From: Prostheceraeus crozeri
Lineage: Eukaryota > Platyhelminthes > Polycladida > Euryleptidae
DNA: 64,000 bases
Direction: 5' to 3'
NCBI GenBank assembly: GCA_907163375.1
Contig: CAJQUW010006400.1
Coordinates: forward strand, 36,399 to 100,398
In this document: positions 40,232 to 51,575 of the stretch, in pieces
Layout of the letters: every line of letters begins with the position of its first letter
Position numbering within the stretch: position 1 is the first letter of the stretch
Program-made: the position numbers and the translations under genes
The notes under the pieces: model-generated
The model's database searches: none
Seen by the model: the letters and a program-made list of their open reading frames with translations, nothing else
Told to the model about the DNA's origin: nothing

Positions 40232-40383
40232 CAACATGAGTCGTAGCGCTTTGTTAGATAAAGGAATGCGTCTTTGTTCGAGAAAAGGGGCGCGACACAA
40301 CATGAGTCATTGCGCTTTGTGCATTACTATCGGACTCCTTGTTAGATAAATGAATGCGTCTTTGTTCGCTAGAAGGGGTGTGT
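40232..40383. repeat. Two diverged direct repeats upstream of the second TATA box
   Basis: CAACATGAGTC-x3-GCGCTTTGT ... GTTAGATAAA-GAATGCGTC occurs twice with small changes. The repeats lie in the presumed promoter region of the following gene and may hold regulatory sites. Confidence 0.7.
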
Positions 40384-40419
40384 CACTCAAGTCTTTGTGA
40401 GGACTAGAACGACTTTGTG

Positions 40420-40427
40420 TATAAATA
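40420..40427 (+). promoter_or_regulatory. TATA box upstream of the second SSB-like gene
   Basis: TATAAATA lies about 140 bases before the ATG at 40,563. A second possible TATA (GTTATAAAACGG) is at about 40,540 but leaves too little leader. Confidence 0.5.
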
Positions 40428-40562
40428 GGAAAGGTTTCCACCCACGCAGTCAAACGTTCACGTGTGATAACTCTTTGTCACGTAACAAAGACAGGGAAAA
40501 TGTGAAAAGGGAAACGCATGTGATTGGAGCTAGGTCTGGTTATAAAACGGACGACTGAGCTC

Positions 40563-41148
40563 ATGGCAATCATTTCTGTCCTTGCGCTAACCATGCAGTT
40601 GCTCGAAGCCATCAACTCCTCTGCTCTTGCACTGGGTACACTGAACTCCCTTACTTTAGCATCGGGTAAAAATGCTTTCAATCAAAAGATAACTCATCAT
40701 GGAGAAGCTGTGACCATAAAAACTCCAAAGGTTATCTAAAGGTTATGTCAACAAAGTATGGACTGGACGTGTGTGTGCCGTTAGACTATTGGACACGGTT
40801 ACAATTCAATACTCTTAAAACATTCCTGAAGAAAATCTCACCTTTCCCAAAAAAATTGTTCGACACAATGGGAAGCGGCCACAAGTTCCCATCATGGAAA
40901 GACGATACATGTATGTTCATATGGATAGACACTGTCTCATCATCCATGAAAAGGAGGGCAGCGAATTCGACTTACTCAATTGCAAGCCACTCCCCATTTT
41001 GGGAAAAGGATTCTACTCCTTCGAAATTAAAATTCCAACCATCTACATGGGTCCGCGCAGGGACGGAAGGTTGTTTACGTTGAATCCCTATCTTGTCTCC
41101 ATAACCTTTAAAAATGATGTCCATGTTGATGATGATCAACTACAGTAA
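40563..41148 (+). pseudogene. Second SSB-like paralogue of the virus-like cluster, frameshifted
   Basis: The start encodes a hydrophobic N-terminus (MAIISVLALTMQLLEAIN) as in the gene at 38,038. A frameshift near 40,735 leads to YGLDVCVPLDYW, corresponding to GQNLSIPIDNW. Another near 40,890-40,920 leads to GFYSFEIKIPTIYMGPRRDG, which matches the GFYSFHIEVPAVYVGPHQSD end of the intact copy. Tandem duplication followed by loss explains it. Confidence 0.65.
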
Positions 41149-41458
41149 CACTCTCCACACACTGAGAACGCACCATCGGTCTTTATGAGACCACGACCTA
41201 ACGGCCACCGTATCAAGAAAGAAAATGTACACTCAACATGCCACACATGAACATGACTCTCTCCTTCTTTCTTAGGCATACCATTCTTCACTCAGGTTTT
41301 AACACTAGAAAGACCAAAAATTTTTTAACCATTAAGGACCGTTGGGTCAATTGACCCACAACAAAAAAAATACATAATGTCGGTGAACAATTTTTATTGA
41401 AATATGTAATAACAAAAGCTGAAAGTGTTGAGATAAGAATTCTCTCTCATCTGACTGT

Positions 41459-43144
41459 CTAAGAGGAACTGCACGAATTGCACAGGGGAGAGGAACACTT
41501 GCCACAAACAAACTTGTGACAGGAGCAGCATGTTACCTTTGTCTTATTGGACTTGCACGTTTGACATCTCGTCCGTTCTTCAGATGATCCGCTCTGCAGG
41601 GCTTGAGAACGAAGTGTAGAAATATTGAAATGAGGTGGACGCTTTCGGGACGGTGCCTTGCTGCAGAACAACTTTCCGATGTGTAACAAAAATTCTCTGC
41701 GTGTTCTTGCACTTCTCATGTTCATTTCCTTCGCCAAGATCCACGAATTGAGGCATAAGATGTCCAAAAGGTTGAAGAAAACCGCAAGCGGCCATCGCCT
41801 TGATGCGCACTTTGTAGAATACAACCTCAACATTTGGTCGGAAATGTCAACGCCGTATTTCGTGTTGTTGTATTTCGTGATAATTTCCGGTTTTTTCTTT
41901 GGATGGTTCTCATCGACTTTCGCGGATCTGTGCTCATTTGATAAAACCAGCACAGTTTTGGTTGTTTTGACTTTGTAAGCCGCAAGCATTTGGTTTTCAG
42001 ACTTGAAGAATGCAGATGAGTGAACCGGAATATGCTTTGAAGCAAGGCACTGTGCAACTTCCCTTGGAATTTCACATCTATTTTGTCGAATCGTTCCCAA
42101 CAGAGTTATGTTCCGCTGAGAAAGATTTTTGGCCAAGGAGCTGGAGGTGAAAAAGTTATCAGTCGTCACTGAAATGCCACTGTTGGTGTAAGCCTTGGTC
42201 AAGTTCATGACAACTGATTCAGGAACAGAAACGCGTGGATCACGTTGTTCATCCTTCCCTGTGTAAGGAACCGCGTTCAAAACATACTTGCTATCAACAT
42301 CGCAAATGAACCAAAATTTGATTCCAAACTTATCGGGTTTTGCGCTAATATATTGCAAGAAAGGGCACCGACACTTGCAGGGGAATAGCTGTTCATCGAC
42401 AGTTGTGTGTTGTCCAGGAAAAAAAGCATCACCGCACCTTTTCATTGCTGATTACCATAGCTCTTGAATTGCTGCAAACTTGTTGGCTTCTCTTCTTTCT
42501 GACCTGGTTGTTTTATCATCAAAGCGTATATAGCGTTTTATGTCCTTGAATCGATTTCTGCTCATTGTCTCCTTGAACACATTTATTCCAAATTCTTGAC
42601 TCCAGAATGATGATAGCGGCTCGTTCTTCCCTTGTAGAACGCCTCTAATTATGCACAGTCCGAAGAAGGCGAACAAATCGTTTTCAGAAATTTCAAACTC
42701 ATGATTTCCTTGTCGGTTTGCTTCAGCTCTAGTGAAGTCAAGGATTCGAAGAATGCTGTCATGACCAAGAAGTTCGATAAAAATATCTTCTTCGTTATCA
42801 ACTCTGTTCAAAATGAAACGAGTTGCACCAGGTCTTTGTCGTATAATGTTTCGTGCCGGTGCTCTTCCTCTGTCAGTGACGCTTCCAATATCCACCCGAG
42901 TCCAATGAGTTCCATCAGAGGATGTAAACTGCATTTCTCTCGCTTCAGCACTTCTTCTGACGCTTTCTCTTTCAATAGGGTCTTCACTTTCGTCAGTACT
43001 TTCCTCTTCATCGCTCACTGCAGGAGATGGATCGTAGGCAAGTCCATTTTCAGTTTCATCGTCACTTCCACTCTCGTCGGAATCCACATTAGCTATAAGC
43101 AGTTGCGCGATTTCAGCTGCCGTGCGCCGTGATCGTGCAGCCAT
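41459..43144 (-). pseudogene. piggyBac transposase with a single in-frame stop
   Basis: The preferred start is the ATG at 43,144 (MAARSRRTAAEIAQ). An acidic Ser-rich N-terminal region is followed by the DDE_Tnp_1_7 domain (DLFAFFGLCIIRGVLQGKNE). A TAA falls directly after AIQELW, and the same frame resumes with MKRCGDAFFPGQHTTVDEQL, then VTTDNFFTS and YGVDISDQM. The end is a Cys-rich zinc finger (CQTCKSNKTKVTCCSC). One base change separates it from an open frame of about 560 residues. Confidence 0.95.
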
Positions 43145-43267
43145 CCTGACAGAAAATGAACATTGACACTTCCTCCGATAGCAGTGAACGCTACTCCACA
43201 CTCCGTTCACGAAAATAGCCAATCAATAATGTCACCTTCAATATCATAGAGCAAGAAAGTATGGAGT

Positions 43268-43600
43268 GCTGACCCATTGTTCATTGACTGTAACAAAAAG
43301 CGCGTGCACGACCAGTGAATGAACGCCCAGGCGTGGCTTCGTTAGAGTGTAGGCGCATTGTTCATTGACTGTAACAAAAAGCGCGTGCACGACCAGTGAA
43401 TGAACGCCCAGGCGTGGCTTCGTTAGAGTGTAGGCGCATTGTTCATTGACTGTAACAAAAAGCGCGTGCACGACCAGTGAATGAACGCCCAGGCGTGGCT
43501 TCGTTAGAGTGTAGGCGCATTGTTCATTGATTGTAACAAAAAGCGCATGCACGACCAGTGAATGAACGCCCAGGCATGGCTTCGTTAGAGTGTAGGAATG
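43268..43600. repeat. 81-bp tandem repeat inside piggyBac
   Basis: About four copies with exact 81-base spacing (GGCGCATT at 43,352, 43,433 and 43,514). Eighty-one is divisible by three, so it opens a false repeated 27-residue ORF on the minus strand. The copies are nearly identical, pointing to recent amplification. Confidence 0.93.
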
Positions 43601-43816
43601 AAGTGGGTCAATTGACCCAACGGTCTTTCATGCATAATTGGTAATAGAAATCGAAACTAACAAATCCGTGAAATTTATTTTATGCTTATATTCAACACAT
43701 TACAGTTTTAGGAAAAGTCGAGGGAGATAAGTCAACTACTGCAAATTTTTAGAGGTGTACGGATTCAAATATTATCATTTCTGGGTCAATTGACCCAACG
43801 GTCTTTCTAGTGTTAA

Positions 43817-44872
43817 TAGAGTATTGTTTATGATGTTGATGTATAACAAAGTAAAACACCCGATGTATTCTATCGAAGTGTCGTATAAGTGTCGTATGCA
43901 GCGGTTAGTCTAATATAATATCTACCGAACTGTCGTATGACTTTTGGCGCTTTTTTCATTTTAAAATGTTGTGAAATTTTAAATTGTGAGGGTAAATATG
44001 GGTAGGAGTGGTCATTAGCTGCATCCAAAAGAAAATTTGTACTCAAACAATTTGCGGTTTTTTAGAAATGAGAGATAGAAAAAGACAACATTTTCAAACG
44101 TCAATCCCCAAAAATCACACATTTTCTCATACGACGGTTCGACAGAAGACCATCGATTTAGAAGGAGCCGAATTCGTTTCCCATTTTCAACATCCGCACC
44201 AATAGTTTCATATTTTGTTGCTCTAATTTTACTATATATTATCTTTTGTTGCCAGACTATTGTCCATATCTTTCTTTTTTGGATGATGTTGTATTTCATC
44301 TTTCTTGAATAAACGCTTGTTATTGTAATTATTCGTTTTTTAGCCACGACTGTTATGGTCGGTGGCTACTATCACATCTATCTATCCTACACTGTAAATT
44401 GTAGGGCACTAACTAAGGCACGAAGCCGAAATTTCGTGCCAGTTAGCGCCTACCTAAGGCCATTCCAGTGCCTCGAGGCACCAGTAGGCGCCACTAGGCA
44501 CTAACAGGCACCAAACCAAATATTTGTTTATCTAGTAAAACCACATAAAGAAAAATTTCTTCATTTACGATTGCTAATTAGGAGGTTAATTTATTCGAAA
44601 TTAAGCCATCTAAGCTTCAAATTACTCAACTCGTCAAATTTAAATCTCCTTTGTTTGAGTCTCTAGCATTTTAGAGACATTCTTTCATTCTTCCATCCGT
44701 GAAGTGTTGTTGAATAACGCTTGCGACAACAGATGTACAGGATAGCATGTGGGCTTAAATCAAGCAAAATTATATTTGAAGAACACAAAAAGGTGCTGCA
44801 TGGAAAAAGGTAAGTACGACATGAGTTCGTTTGAAAATATTCATGCATACTTGGAAATATAATGTACTAAGC
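43817..44872. other. Region without recognisable genes
   Basis: AT-rich sequence between piggyBac and the Penelope-like element. At 44,400-44,520 several GGCAC-containing inverted motifs (GGCACGAA-x5-AATTTCGTGCC; GCCTCGAGGC) suggest a small palindromic repeat. Open frames here have no family signature. Confidence 0.4.
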
Positions 44873-44964
44873 CAAATATCAAATGTTATAAATAAAAAGC
44901 GCACAGAATGCTTTCGAAGTCATAATAAAGTTTATTGAAATTAGGAAGAAAAATGTATATCATC

Positions 44965-45921
44965 CACAGTGCACCGTAAACCAACTTTTTCAGGTGTTTA
45001 CATGAGTTTTCACAGTTTCGTGCCCATTGCCTATAAAAGAGGCCTTGTCCGTTCTCTATTTATTCGTGCGCTTCGTATTTGTTCTGATGAAATGTTAGAC
45101 CAAGAATTCAATACCATTCGTGTTATTTTGAAGTCTAATGCTTATCCTGAGCACTTCATCGATCAATATAAAGTCACTGAGATCAATAATGTTTCTGTTG
45201 CCACCGCTGAAAGAAAGGCTGTTTATGTCAACTTGCCTTTCTATGGTGAAAAATCTAGTCTTTTCATTCGCAAATCGATCGATGAACTGCTGGCCAAGTT
45301 TGCTCCTGCCGCAAAACCCATAATTATTTTTAAGACCAACTGTATTCCTGTTGCTTCTCCTAAAGATCGTCTGCCAGTGGCCGCCACGTCTTCTGTTATT
45401 TATTCTTTTCGTTGTGGTTGTGGATCAACCTATATTGGACGGACGTCACGACCCCTGACAGTTCGAGCGCGGGAGCACATACCCAGGTTGGTTCTTAAAT
45501 GGTCATTTAGGAATTTCTCGCTCTGCAATTACTGAACATGTGCTCAGTTGCTGTAGTGTTCCGAATGACCCTATCAGCAAGTTTGAGATTGTATGCCACG
45601 CTTACAATGACCGCATTTTACGTATCCTCGAGGCATTGTTTATTAGACGTGATAATCCCAACCTGTGCAAGCAAAAGGACCATGTGATTAATCTTCGCTT
45701 GCCATGGTAATCGGGTGACTCACAGTCTGCCGCTGCTATCGCGTGTTGACCTGTATCTCAACTTTCTCCTTCTTAAAAAATGTCTATCTTTCAATGTAAT
45801 TTCACATGCTGGGTTACCTTTGACAAGACCAGTCGAAACATGTCAGGTTTACATTTTTCTTCCTAATTTCAATAAACTTTATTATGACTTCGAAAGCATT
45901 CTGTGCGCTTTTTATTTATAA
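44965..45921 (+). pseudogene. Upstream partial PLE copy (C-terminal endonuclease part)
   Basis: It encodes the region from VHRKPTFSGVY to the GIY-YIG-type endonuclease (CGSTYIGRTSRPLTVRAREH) and the 3-prime UTR. One extra T near 45,487 shifts the frame relative to the downstream copy. It probably serves as the promoter-bearing pseudo-LTR and not as a gene. Confidence 0.9.
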
Positions 45922-48322
45922 AATTACAAACAGGCACAATTGTTTCAATTACATAAAGCGCCTTTTGCCTGGGGACAAGGTGAAACAGTTGGATTGGCTG
46001 CTCACACTACGTTGCAGACGTGCGAAGTTAATGAAGAAGATTGAATTTGATCGTTTGTGCATTAAGTATGGAATTTATACTTCTCGTTTAAGGAAGCAGT
46101 TGAAGAAGAATCACTTGAGTGCCACGCCGAATGTATGTCAAGACTTTCTACAGACTGAGTTATGTAATGATCTCGAATTACTTAAGGGCATCGATGACTC
46201 AATCAACCAAGTCGCTTCTGTGTTGCATTCCCTTGATCTCGTTGGCTTACTTAAATTCCACAAGATGTCCAAATTTGTCGTGAATCAGACTCTAAAGCGA
46301 TGCGTTGCGAAGTATCAACGTTTACGTGATGCCTGTGCACCCATCTTTCCTGAGGATATGGAGAAAAGGATAATCAACTTATCCTCCCTTACGCTTTCGA
46401 CTACACAGAAGCAAGCACTTTGCTTGGGGTTGAACTTTTGTGTTCCACCCAGACGGACTGAGCAGATTCGTATCAATGCCGAGTTTGAGAGTCTTTTCCA
46501 GCAACTTCAAGATGTGTGTCATTCTACTTCGGAAGATCTATCTGTGTTCAAGGCAAAATTAGTTTCTCTAGCATCGACGTATGGTAGTGCAAGGATTGAG
46601 AGGAGTTGTCTTCTACCGTGTCACATCGACGAGTTGATCGACCTTAAGAAAAATCCCAACATCGTTATTTTGAAACCGGATAAAGGATCTGGTGTAGTGA
46701 TAATGGATAAACATGACTATGTTGATAAAGTTAACTCAACTCTATCTGATCAGACGAAGTTCCAAGTTGATCAATGCCAGAAAGACCAGTCAGCTAATAT
46801 AGCCAAGAGTATTTCTGACACATTACTCAAGCTCAAGAGAAAGCAGGTGATTTCGGATTACACTTACAAGGAACTGACGACTTCATCCAATGGTATCCCA
46901 CGCCTCTACGGTCTTCCCAAGACGCACAAGTCTAATGTGCTGTTCGTCCTATCTTATCGATGACAAAGACTGTTTATGAGCACGTCTCAAAATGGTTGGC
47001 ATCTTTACTCAAACCTGTTGAGAGGTGCTTCTCGAACTTCTGTGTTAAGGATTCGTTCACTTTTGCAGAAAGCATTCGTGGTATTGATTCATCTGCCACG
47101 TCTATGATGTCTTTTGACGTTAGTGCCCTTTTCACTAATGTTCCCGTGAGTGAGACTATCCAGCTCATTGTTGACACGGTAAGAAAGTGTCCTAACCTTT
47201 GTGGAATCCCTGCCGACATTCTGAGTGAGCTTCTTTACAAGTGTTCTAGCAATGTGCAATTTTTATTTGACGGTCAGTTTTACCGTCAGGTAGACGGTGT
47301 AGCCATGGGCAGTGCTCTCGGCCCTCTCTTTGCCAACATTTTCATGGGAAACCTTGAGAGTAGTTTGTCTAGTCATATTGATTCTTGTGTCATGTGTATT
47401 ATCGTTATGTTGACGACACGTTCGCTCTTGTGAGGAGCAGGGAGCAGGAGAATCTTTACTTGACATTTTCAATATCTTTCATCCTCATATAAATTTTACT
47501 TATTAATTTGAAGAGAAGTGCAGACTAACGTTTCTTGATGTTTCTATACAACGCATGCCTGACGGGAAACTGTGTACCACAGTGCACCGTAAACCAACTT
47601 TTTCAGGTGTTTACATGAGTTTTCACAGTTTCGTGCCCATTGCCTATAAAAGAGGCCTTGTCCGTTCTCTATTTATTCGTGCGCTTCGTATTTGTTCTGA
47701 TGAAATGTTAGACCAAGAATTCAATACCATTCGTGTTATTTTGAAGTCTAATGCTTATCCTGAGCACTTCATCGATCAATATAAAGTCACTGAGATCAAT
47801 AATGTTTCTGTTGCCACCGCTGAAAGAAAGGCTGTTTATGTCAACTTGCCTTTCTATGGTGAAAAATCTAGTCTTTTCATTCGCAAATCGATCGATGAAC
47901 TGCTGGCCAAGTTTGCTCCTGCCGCAAAACCCATAATTATTTTTAAGACCAACTGTATTCCTGTTGCTTCTCCTAAAGATCGTCTGCCAGTGGCCGCCAC
48001 GTCTTCTGTTATTTATTCTTTTCGTTGTGGTTGTGGATCAACCTATATTGGACGGACGTCACGACCCCTGACAGTTCGAGCGCGGGAGCACATACCCAGG
48101 TGGTTCTTAAATGGTCATTTAGGAATTTCTCGCTCTGCAATTACTGAACATGTGCTCAGTTGCTGTAGTGTTCCGAATGACCCTATCAGCAAGTTTGAGA
48201 TTGTATGCCACGCTTACAATGACCGCATTTTACGTATCCTCGAGGCATTGTTTATTAGACGTGATAATCCCAACCTGTGCAAGCAAAAGGACCATGTGAT
48301 TAATCTTCGCTTGCCATGGTAA
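45884..48322 (+). pseudogene. Penelope-like reverse transcriptase-GIY-YIG endonuclease, frameshifted
   Basis: The N-terminal extension is followed by ILKPDKGSGVVIMD, GIPRLYGLPKTHK, SFDVSALFTNVP, DGVAMGSALGPLFANIFM and, in a shifted frame near 47,404, the catalytic YVDD. The last 255 residues are open and carry the GIY-YIG endonuclease with its CxC and H/C finger. Frameshifts lie near 46,940, 47,395 and 47,460-47,520, with stops in between. It primes reverse transcription from nicked chromosomal DNA in intact relatives. Confidence 0.92.
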
Positions 48323-48570
48323 TCGGGTGACTCACAGTCTGCCGCTGCTATCGCGTGTTGACCTGTATCTCAACTTTCTCCTTCTTAAAAAATGTCTATC
48401 TTTCAATGTAATTTCACATGCTGGGTTACCTTTGACAAGACCAGTCGAAACATGTCAGGTTTACATTTTTCTTCCTAATTTCAATAAACTTTATTATGAC
48501 TTCGAAAGCATTCTGTGCGCTTTTTATTTATAAAATTACAAACAGGCACAATTGTTTCAAATATCAAATG

Positions 48571-50220
48571 ATTTGTGTAGTTTAGCTTTTCGACAAGGCC
48601 AACGTCCAGTCGAATCTCAGTATGATGCATTTTGATGCTTTGCTGCATACTGCAAGCGCAGATAGAGCAAATATTTCTTGGAAAGAAATGCTTTCTTAAC
48701 TTAAGTCATGTTTACGCTCTGTTTTACTACCGGAGCGGGCGACACACTTTAATAGTTGGCTACCTAATAATAGAAGCATGTGTATTGGGAGGTTTCAACG
48801 AAATCACTGGATCCAATTAAAAAGTCACAGATCCTATTGTGAAGAGATGGCCATAGATAGTGACGCTACTCTTTTGGAATTTCCTCACTCGACTGATTGT
48901 GAATCATCAATGTTGTACTCCAGCATTGATACCGCCCTTCGAAGTCGTTATTGTTCGACCTTCCTCACAACGCGTTACTATAGACACGTCAACGACTGAA
49001 TGCCGAGAGTCCGTGTTTACTTGCTTTCCGAATGTTCAGTGTGGCAGTGACATCGTGATTATGCGTCATTCTGTCGACTGACAGCTGTCTTGGAATAAGG
49101 TGAAAGTGTTGACTGGACGACTTTCATATTCGTGTGACTTTTTCTTTGCTTGTTGCACTGTTCATGCAACATCCATTTGGAAACTGCAAATCAAATTAAG
49201 ATCAGTGTCCCATTTTCGAGGTGATAACCATTCCATTCATATTTGCTTCAAGACGATATTCAGAGTACGGTTCTTTAGGTATTATAAAACATACATGAAA
49301 CTAGGGTCTTTGTTCAATGCAATGGAAACTTGAAACCATACACAATGGTTGAAAACTATTCATTCCGAAGTAAAATGGAGTTTTATATTAGATCTCATTT
49401 TCTTAATGTTCTGGTTAAATAGCATTGTAAAATATAAAATTCAATGCTATATGTTACACAGCTTCAAATGGACAAAATGTGTGGCTAACGATCTATCGAA
49501 TCTTACTTCAGAGTAATGAAATCGATCACGAGATCTCGACCATTTTTTACGCGTTCGAGATCCCAAGATTTCCGTGCCGAGACCACGATTATTATATTAG
49601 GCGTGTACCTACAGTTAACAAATGAATATTAATGGTTTCCCCCACCCAGTACCATGGCATGTTTTGTTATGTAAATCGCATGAAATCAAAAGGGATCATA
49701 GCACCAGGAACACGAGTAACTTAGATATCGGGTATAGCCTATGCTGACGACAAATAGGACTCGTAGCGCTCGTTGACTAGGTTCCACCGGAAACGTAATC
49801 TGCGAGTTTTTATTGCAACTCGTCGCAATGATTTACCTTAAAAATCAGAGTTTCGACTGGCCATTTGATGCTCGATGCCGCAGAATAAGTGAATTAAGAA
49901 ATACTTTAAAATCAGAATTGTAGAGGTTGCCATCTGATGGTCCTGAAACTCCCGCAAAGAGAGAACTGCCTATTAGCTACTGGCAAGGGGAGACTAGAAA
50001 AAAGCTAATTATTGTTACATTGAGTTGTTTGCTGGGACATTAGGTCAAATGCTGATGCCAAATGCATTAGCATTCGCATGCCCACATACCATGCTGGCCA
50101 TTTCATTCGAATAATTTTCTATTTGAGTTAGAAAATAGTATATTGATGCAACATCTATTCCAACTCCTGAAATATGTGACCAGGTTAATAGCGTGATTTT
50201 TACTTATTGCGCTCATTCAA
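48571..50220. other. Region without recognisable genes
   Basis: Short unrelated open frames only. I see no family motif, conserved repeat or RNA gene in this stretch. Confidence 0.45.
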
Positions 50221-50221
50221 A

Positions 50222-50540
50222 AATTACGAAATCTAATGCTATTACTTCAACAATACAGTCAAAATGTCAAGTTGTTGGTTCTCCCATGGCCTTCAGGACA
50301 GCTTATGCGTTTCGGCACTGGATTCAATAAGCCTCTTGCAATACTCTTCGTCAATTTCGGTGGTCCACGCTACTATTACCGTCTTCTTGAGATCATTGAG
50401 AGAAGTGAGTTCCGTTGATCAACTCGCTTCTCCATCACAGCCCAACAGTTCTCGATGGTTTTCAAGTCTGGAGAACTGCCGTGCCATGGTTCCAAGACTT
50501 CGATACCAGAATTTGATACTATTTTCTAGCTCAAATTGGA
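50222..50540 (-). pseudogene. Tc1-like transposase C-terminal relic
   Basis: On the minus strand, frames corresponding to GSSPDLKTIENCWAVMEKR and SLNDLKKTVIVAWTTEIDEE then YCKRLIES are readable with frameshifts. These match the catalytic Glu region and C-terminal end of Tc1 transposases. No inverted repeats were identified. Confidence 0.75.
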
Positions 50541-50954
50541 AATTATGCTAATCAAATGGCCAATATGGCATGTAAAATGCCATCTGAAAGGTAGGCCTAG
50601 TGAATGATCTGGTCTTAGGGATGCACAATATTTAATGACTGAACCTTTGAACTGACTTTTACATGATGACAACTATGGCTATCAGTCATCCGTACATGTT
50701 AGGGTGTGCTGAACATGGATGTTTCAAACAATTCCTCCCAAATCAATAAATATGTTAACTCAACACTGTATTTAGATAATGATTTTTTTCATTGGGAAGG
50801 CTTATTTATTACTCCTACATATTATTTAACAACCATAGATCATCATTTTCAGATAATAATTCCTACTAAATGTTTCTTTTGCTGACTTCAAGTCCGCTAT
50901 TCAAGAGAGCTTGTACCATACTGATTAATAAATAACATTCGTATGTAATCAATC
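50541..50954. other. Region without recognisable genes
   Basis: AT-rich, no ORF of note, no repeat found. Confidence 0.4.
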
Positions 50955-51575
50955 GGGTATTTATGGGTCATCTCCCCACCTTTTCAAATTTGTCTAAAAT
51001 CATCAGTTCAAATGAATAAATCACAAAACTTCAGATGCAAGCATTTGAGTATATTTTCTAACCACAAGCAAATGTTTATGCAAATCGGACAAGTGCTTTT
51101 TGAATTAGGGACGATAAACGTGAAGTGTAGCGATGTCAGCGACTTTGATCAGTGCCTGACATCGTCTCAGCACTGAGCAGATAGCACTACATGTAGGTCA
51201 ACAAAGTTATGTCGCGACAACTCATGAAGTATAATAACCCATACCACATCCTTTCCATTTGCCATATTTAACTTCAGAAATGTGTGGTAGGGTAGTGGTC
51301 ATGGGAAGATTTTTGACAGCAATGATGAGACGGAGAGGGAGAGAAAACAATGCACACAACAATAATGCGTCGAACAGACGAAGTCAGATCAAGTTGCTGA
51401 CATCGTTGCACTTAAAATTTGTAATCTAAAATTCAAAATCACCTGTCCGATTTGATAAAATTTTGCATAGAAGATAATCTCAAAAATTTGGAGCTGAAGT
51501 TGTGTGACGACTGATTCAATTCTAAGGATTTTAGACAAATTTGAAAACGTGGGGGAGATTACCAACAAATACCGG
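50955..51575. mobile_element. MITE-like element with ~190-bp inverted repeats
   Basis: The left arm starts GGGTATTTATGGGTCATCTCCCCACC ... TTTTCAAATTTGTCTAAAAT. The right arm, reversed, reads GGTATTTGTTGGTAATCTCCCC ... TTTTCAAATTTGTCTAAAAT. The arms match at about 75-80 per cent through CAAATCGGACA and GCGATGTCAGC. No transposase is encoded. The target duplication could not be fixed. Confidence 0.75.

Larger units (their letters stand above)
41303..43812. mobile_element. piggyBac DNA transposon
   Basis: Terminal CACTAGAAAGACC inverted repeats are flanked by TTAA at 41,299-41,302 and 43,813-43,816, the diagnostic piggyBac target. The palindrome GGGTCAATTGACCC occurs once near the left end and twice near the right end as subterminal repeats. 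The 2.5-kb element carries one transposase gene on the minus strand and an 81-bp tandem array near its right end. Confidence 0.96.
44886..48557 (+). mobile_element. Penelope-like retroelement with partial tandem copy
   Basis: A partial copy (44,965-45,921) repeats the 3-prime part of the following longer copy (47,578-48,535) almost exactly, the pseudo-LTR arrangement of Penelope-like elements. At the far left, 44,886-44,955 is the reverse complement of the 3-prime end, the typical inverted tail. CAAATATCAAATG flanks it on both sides (44,873-44,885 and 48,558-48,570), a 13-bp target duplication. The near identity of the two copies implies a recent insertion. Confidence 0.93.

Noticed and set aside
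42701-43132. 143-aa Ser-rich rightward ORF
   Set aside because: Antisense of the acidic Ser/Glu-rich N-terminus of the piggyBac transposase.
43244-43552. ORF with a perfect 27-residue repeat
   Set aside because: The 81-bp tandem repeat is divisible by three, which opens this frame. It lies in the non-coding end of piggyBac.
43268-43600. CRISPR-like array
   Set aside because: The units are contiguous tandem copies without unique spacers, inside a eukaryotic transposon. No cas gene is present.
44015-44347. 110-aa leftward ORF
   Set aside because: No motif, no paralogue in the window and no promoter or leader. It is best explained by chance in AT-rich DNA.
44965-45535. Independent GIY-YIG endonuclease gene
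   Set aside because: Its near identity with 47,578-48,150 and the shared 3-prime UTR show that it is the partial tandem copy of the Penelope-like element.
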